Source: Stomorhina lunata
Taxonomy: Eukaryota; Arthropoda; Insecta; Diptera; Rhiniidae
DNA: 64,000 nucleotides
Direction: 5' to 3'
Assembly (NCBI GenBank): GCA_933228675.1
Contig: OW121741.1
Location: 115,132,694-115,196,693 of the forward strand
Part shown: piece after piece, positions 60,873 to 64,000 of the stretch
Numbering within the stretch: position 1 is the stretch's first letter
Layout of the letters: the number at the start of each line of letters is the position of its first letter
Notes under the pieces: model-generated
Told to the model about the DNA's origin: nothing
Database searches by the model: none
The model's input: only the letters and a program-made list of their open reading frames with translations
Program-made: the position numbers and the translations under genes

Positions 60873-63160
60873 ACATGATTCTATAAAAATAGCAAAATTT
60901 TATTATAAAAATAACAAGGTTTTGAAAATTTTACTATAAAAATAGAAAAAAAGCAAAATTTTGACAGTTTTCCTATAATAAAAATAGCTACATTTTTTAT
61001 GAAAGATTTTATATGATGAAAATATTTTCAATGAAAAAATTTTAATTTGAAAAATTTTATATGAAAAAATTTTAATATAAAAAATTTTAATATGAAGGAT
61101 TTTTTATGACAAATTTTCATATAATTTAAATTTTTATGAAAAAACTATGATATGAAAAATTTTTTATGAAATAATTTTCATATGAAAAATTGTTTCTAAA
61201 AAGTTAAAAAGAAAAAAAATCTTCCAGATAATTACATATGAAAAAATTTTCTTTTAACAACTTTTATAAAAAAAAATTTTAATATGAAAAATTTTAAATT
61301 GAAAAATTTTCTATTAAAAATTTGTATACAAAAAATTTTCTATTTAAAAATGTTATTGTAAAAAATTTTCTATTTAAAAATTTTTAAAAGGAACATTTTA
61401 ATTCAAAAAAATTTCTATTAAAAAATTTTCATATGATTTCATAAATTTTATAAATTTCTATGAAAAAAATTTTACACGAAAAATGATTTATGAAAAAATT
61501 TTCATATGAAAAATTTCTTCTAAAAATTTTGACATAAACAAATTTTATATGATAAAATTTTCTTTTAAAAAGTTTTATATAAAAAAATTTTCATATAAAA
61601 AACTTTATTGAGAAAAATTTTTATTGAAAAATTTTTAAAAGAAAAGTTTTAGTTCAAAAAAATTCTATTAAAAAAATTTCATATGAAAGATTCTCTATTA
61701 AAATTTTTGTTTTGTAAAAAAATTTCTTTTCAAAAATTTTTATATAAAATTATTTTCCTATAAATACAGGAAAGTTTTTAAAATTTGCTTATAAAATTAG
61801 GAAAATTTTAATAACAAATAAAAACTTTCCCATTTTTATAGAAAAATTATGAATTTTTTTTTAACAGCAAAAATTTTGAAAACGTTCTTATAAAAATAGT
61901 AAAATTTTCCTAAAAAATAGCAAAATTTTGAAAATTTTCCTATAAATATAGCAAAATTTTGAAAATTTTCCTATAAAACTAGCAAAATTTTGAAAATTTT
62001 CCTACAAAAATAGCAAAATTTTGAAAATTTGCCTATAAAAATAGCAAAATTTTAAAAATTTTCCTATAAAAATAGCAAAACTTTTAAAATTTTCCTATAA
62101 AAATAGCAAAATTTTTAAAATTTTCTTATAAAACAAGCCAAATTTTGAAAATTTTCCTATAAAAATAGCAAAATTTTGAAAATTTTCCTATAAAAATAGC
62201 AAAATTTTGAAAATTTTTCTATAAAAATAGCAAAATTTTGAAAATTTTCCGATAAAAATAGCAAAATTTTGAAAATTTTCCTATAAAAATAGAAAAATTT
62301 TGAAAATTTTTCTATAAAAATAGCAAAATTTTGAAAATTTTCCTATAAAAGTAGCAAAATTTTTAAAATTTTCTTATAAAAATAGCAAAATTTTTAAAAT
62401 TTTTTTATAAAAATAGCAAAATTTTAAAAATTTTCCTATAAAAAAGCAAAATTTTGAAAATTTTCCTATAAAAATAGCAAAATTTTTAAAATTTTCTTAT
62501 AAAAGTAGCAAAATTTTTAAAATTTTCTTATAAAAATAGCAAAATTTTGAAAATTTTCCTATAAAAATAGCAAAATTTTTAAAAGTTTCCTATAAAAATA
62601 GCAAAATTTTGAAAATTTTCCTATAAAAATAGGAAAATTTTGAAAATTTTCCTATAAAAATAGCAGAATTTCGAAAATTTTTCTATAAAAATAGCAAAAT
62701 TTTGAAAATTTTCCTACAAAAATAGCAAAATTTTGAAAATTTTCCTATAAAAATAGCAAAATTTTGAAAATTTTCTTATAAAAATAGCAAAATTTTTAAA
62801 AGTTTCCTATAAAAATAGTAAAATTTTAAAAATTTTCCTATAAAAATAGCAAAATTTCGAAAATTTTTCTATAAAAGTAGCACAATTTTGAAAATTTTCC
62901 TATAAAAATAGCAAAATTTTGAAAATTTTCCTATAAAAATAGGAAAATTTTCCTATAAAAATAGCAGAATTTCGAAAATTTTTCTATAAAAATAGCAAAA
63001 TTTTTAAAATTTTTCTATAAAAATAGCAAAATTTTGAAAATTTTCCTATAAAAATAGCAAAATGTTCAAAATTTTCCTATAAAAATAGCAAAATTTTTAA
63101 AATTTTCCTATAAAAATAGCAAAATTTTAAAAATTTTCCTATAAAATTTTCGTATACAAA

Positions 63161-63907
63161 TCAGAAGAGATTAGAAAAAGTTTTAACCAATTTGGAATAA
63201 AAACAAAACACAAACAAAATTTATAAACTAGATTTCGTGGCCATAATTGTGCTCAAGAAATCTAATAAAAATGGGTCATGCTTATTTTAGACAAAGCTCT
63301 AAACTCCAACAGCAATTTATCAGTTCTTTTTCTTTTCAAATTTCATTTTGTTGTTGTTTATTTATTTGGTTCAAATGAATTACAAAATTAGCAACATTAA
63401 TTGCCACTTGCCTTATCAACGAACGACATAGAAAACTTTTTGAAAGCAGTAAATTTTGCAAAATATTTCTCTAGAAACAAAAGATTTTAGAAAAGATGAA
63501 GTTGGGGAGAAACTATGAAAAATATGTATTTATAATTTTTTTCATGCAAAAAGTAATTTGTTTCATAAAGCAATTATAAGTTTAGCATAAATCATCTAGT
63601 TCCTATTGATGCAGTTTACTACCAGAAGCTTAATATAGACTCAAACGCAATTCCTATTTACCGACCATTATTCAAGAGTTCAGGGCTATTTATCTATGCA
63701 TAAAATATTCTTCTGTTGGTTTTTTTGTGAGTTTACTAATAAAAAGGTCAAATATTTACTATGAATCATAAATTGTATACAAATTTTTTGTTTGTTCGGA
63801 AAAAAATACTTGTGTTGAAGAGCTTTTGGCTTTATTCATTCCCCTCCCCCACTTGTATCGTCATTATCAGACAACTTGTACTAATTGAATTTTAAATTGT
63901 TTATAAA
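63161..63907. other. Unique DNA to the right of array 11
   Basis: A+T-rich, includes TTGTTGTTG (63350) and CCCCTCCCCC (63842). It may be 5' flank or leader of the candidate exon at 63908. Confidence 0.4.
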
Positions 63908-63984
63908 ATGTGGAATAATTTTTTGTGCTTTGCTGCTAAAAGTTTATTTTTACTACCAGTAGCAGCGGCAGCAGCAGCAGAAGC
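63908..63984 (+). CDS. Candidate first coding exon, signal-peptide-like (partial, runs off window)
   Basis: ATG at 63908 in a good context (AAA before ATG) opens 25 codons plus 2 nt: MWNNFLCFAAKS, FLLPV, then a run of six Ala and Glu. This has the basic-hydrophobic-small layout of a secretion signal. The frame hits TAA three bases after the exon end unless spliced at GC|GTAAGTAAG (donor at 63985), a strong match to the 5' splice consensus. The Ala run comes from a GCA/GCG repeat (63958-63980). TATAAAA overlaps the ATG and could instead be a promoter. Downstream exons lie outside the window. No family can be named. Confidence 0.3.
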
Positions 63985-64000
63985 GTAAGTAAGAATTATG

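Larger units (their letters stand above)
60535..63160 (+). repeat. Minisatellite array 11 (31 bp, complement of array 10)
   Basis: Monomer AGCAAAATTTTGAAAATTTT then CCTATAAAAAT. The left part (60535-60980) is broken by a mariner fragment. The middle (60990-61745) is degenerate CATATGAAAAATTTT-type sequence. The right part (61745-63155) is the most regular. Arms AGC and CCT mismatch, so the unit is a near-palindrome only. Confidence 0.95.

Overview
This is a very A+T-rich eukaryotic window with no prokaryotic gene organisation. It looks like intergenic or large-intron DNA from a higher dipteran fly. That assignment is an inference. It rests on base composition, on dispersed elements whose ends read TATACCCTTCACCAC and GTGGTGAAGGGTATA, on CAGACGGAC/CGACTCAGAA words that resemble the layout of a family of fly intergenic repeats, on a Tc1/mariner fragment, and on a short intron with fly-type splice sites. 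I found no rRNA, tRNA or CRISPR.

About 40% of the window is minisatellite made of 28-31 bp A/T monomers, in about a dozen separate arrays: 4.6-5.4, 15.1-16.5, 18.0-18.5, 20.2-23.1, 23.9-26.6, 33.4-36.9, 38.5-40.2, 41.5-43.0, 44.3-46.0, 47.6-49.3, 50.6-52.9, 54.5-56.9 and 60.5-63.2 kb. Each array has its own homogenised monomer, but most fit one template (a TATAG-type core, an A4T5-like block, then ATA/ATC and A5T4). Two pairs of arrays are in opposite orientation (41.5-43.0 with 44.3-46.0; 54.5-56.9 with 60.5-63.2) and form giant inverted repeats. In two arrays (33.4-36.9 and 47.6-49.3) the monomer is itself a perfect inverted repeat, with matched changes in the two arms. Two arrays (38.5-40.2 and 47.6-49.3) lie between terminal inverted repeats, as if carried by non-autonomous transposons.

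Between the arrays are at least six MITE-like elements with inverted ends (8845-9455, 11730-11951, 25625-25751, 53106-53250, 59019-59340, 59393-60006), full or partial copies of one dispersed family (1-580, 2318-2385, 6039-6886, 12516-13225, 29882-30350, 54098-54507 and weaker fragments), a ~131 bp tandem repeat (30.7-31.3 kb, with a lone unit at 43.1 kb), two long TA microsatellites and a mariner 5' end (60685-60872).

Coding content is minimal. The best candidate is a two-exon gene on the + strand (27800-27941 and 28331-28545, 118 residues, signal-peptide-like start, unknown family). A TATA box and three strong dyads lie upstream of it. A weaker candidate is a first exon encoding a signal-peptide-like sequence at 63908-63984, ending at a GTAAGT donor near the window edge. 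Most open reading frames of 60-110 codons lie inside repeats and are by-products of their periodicity.
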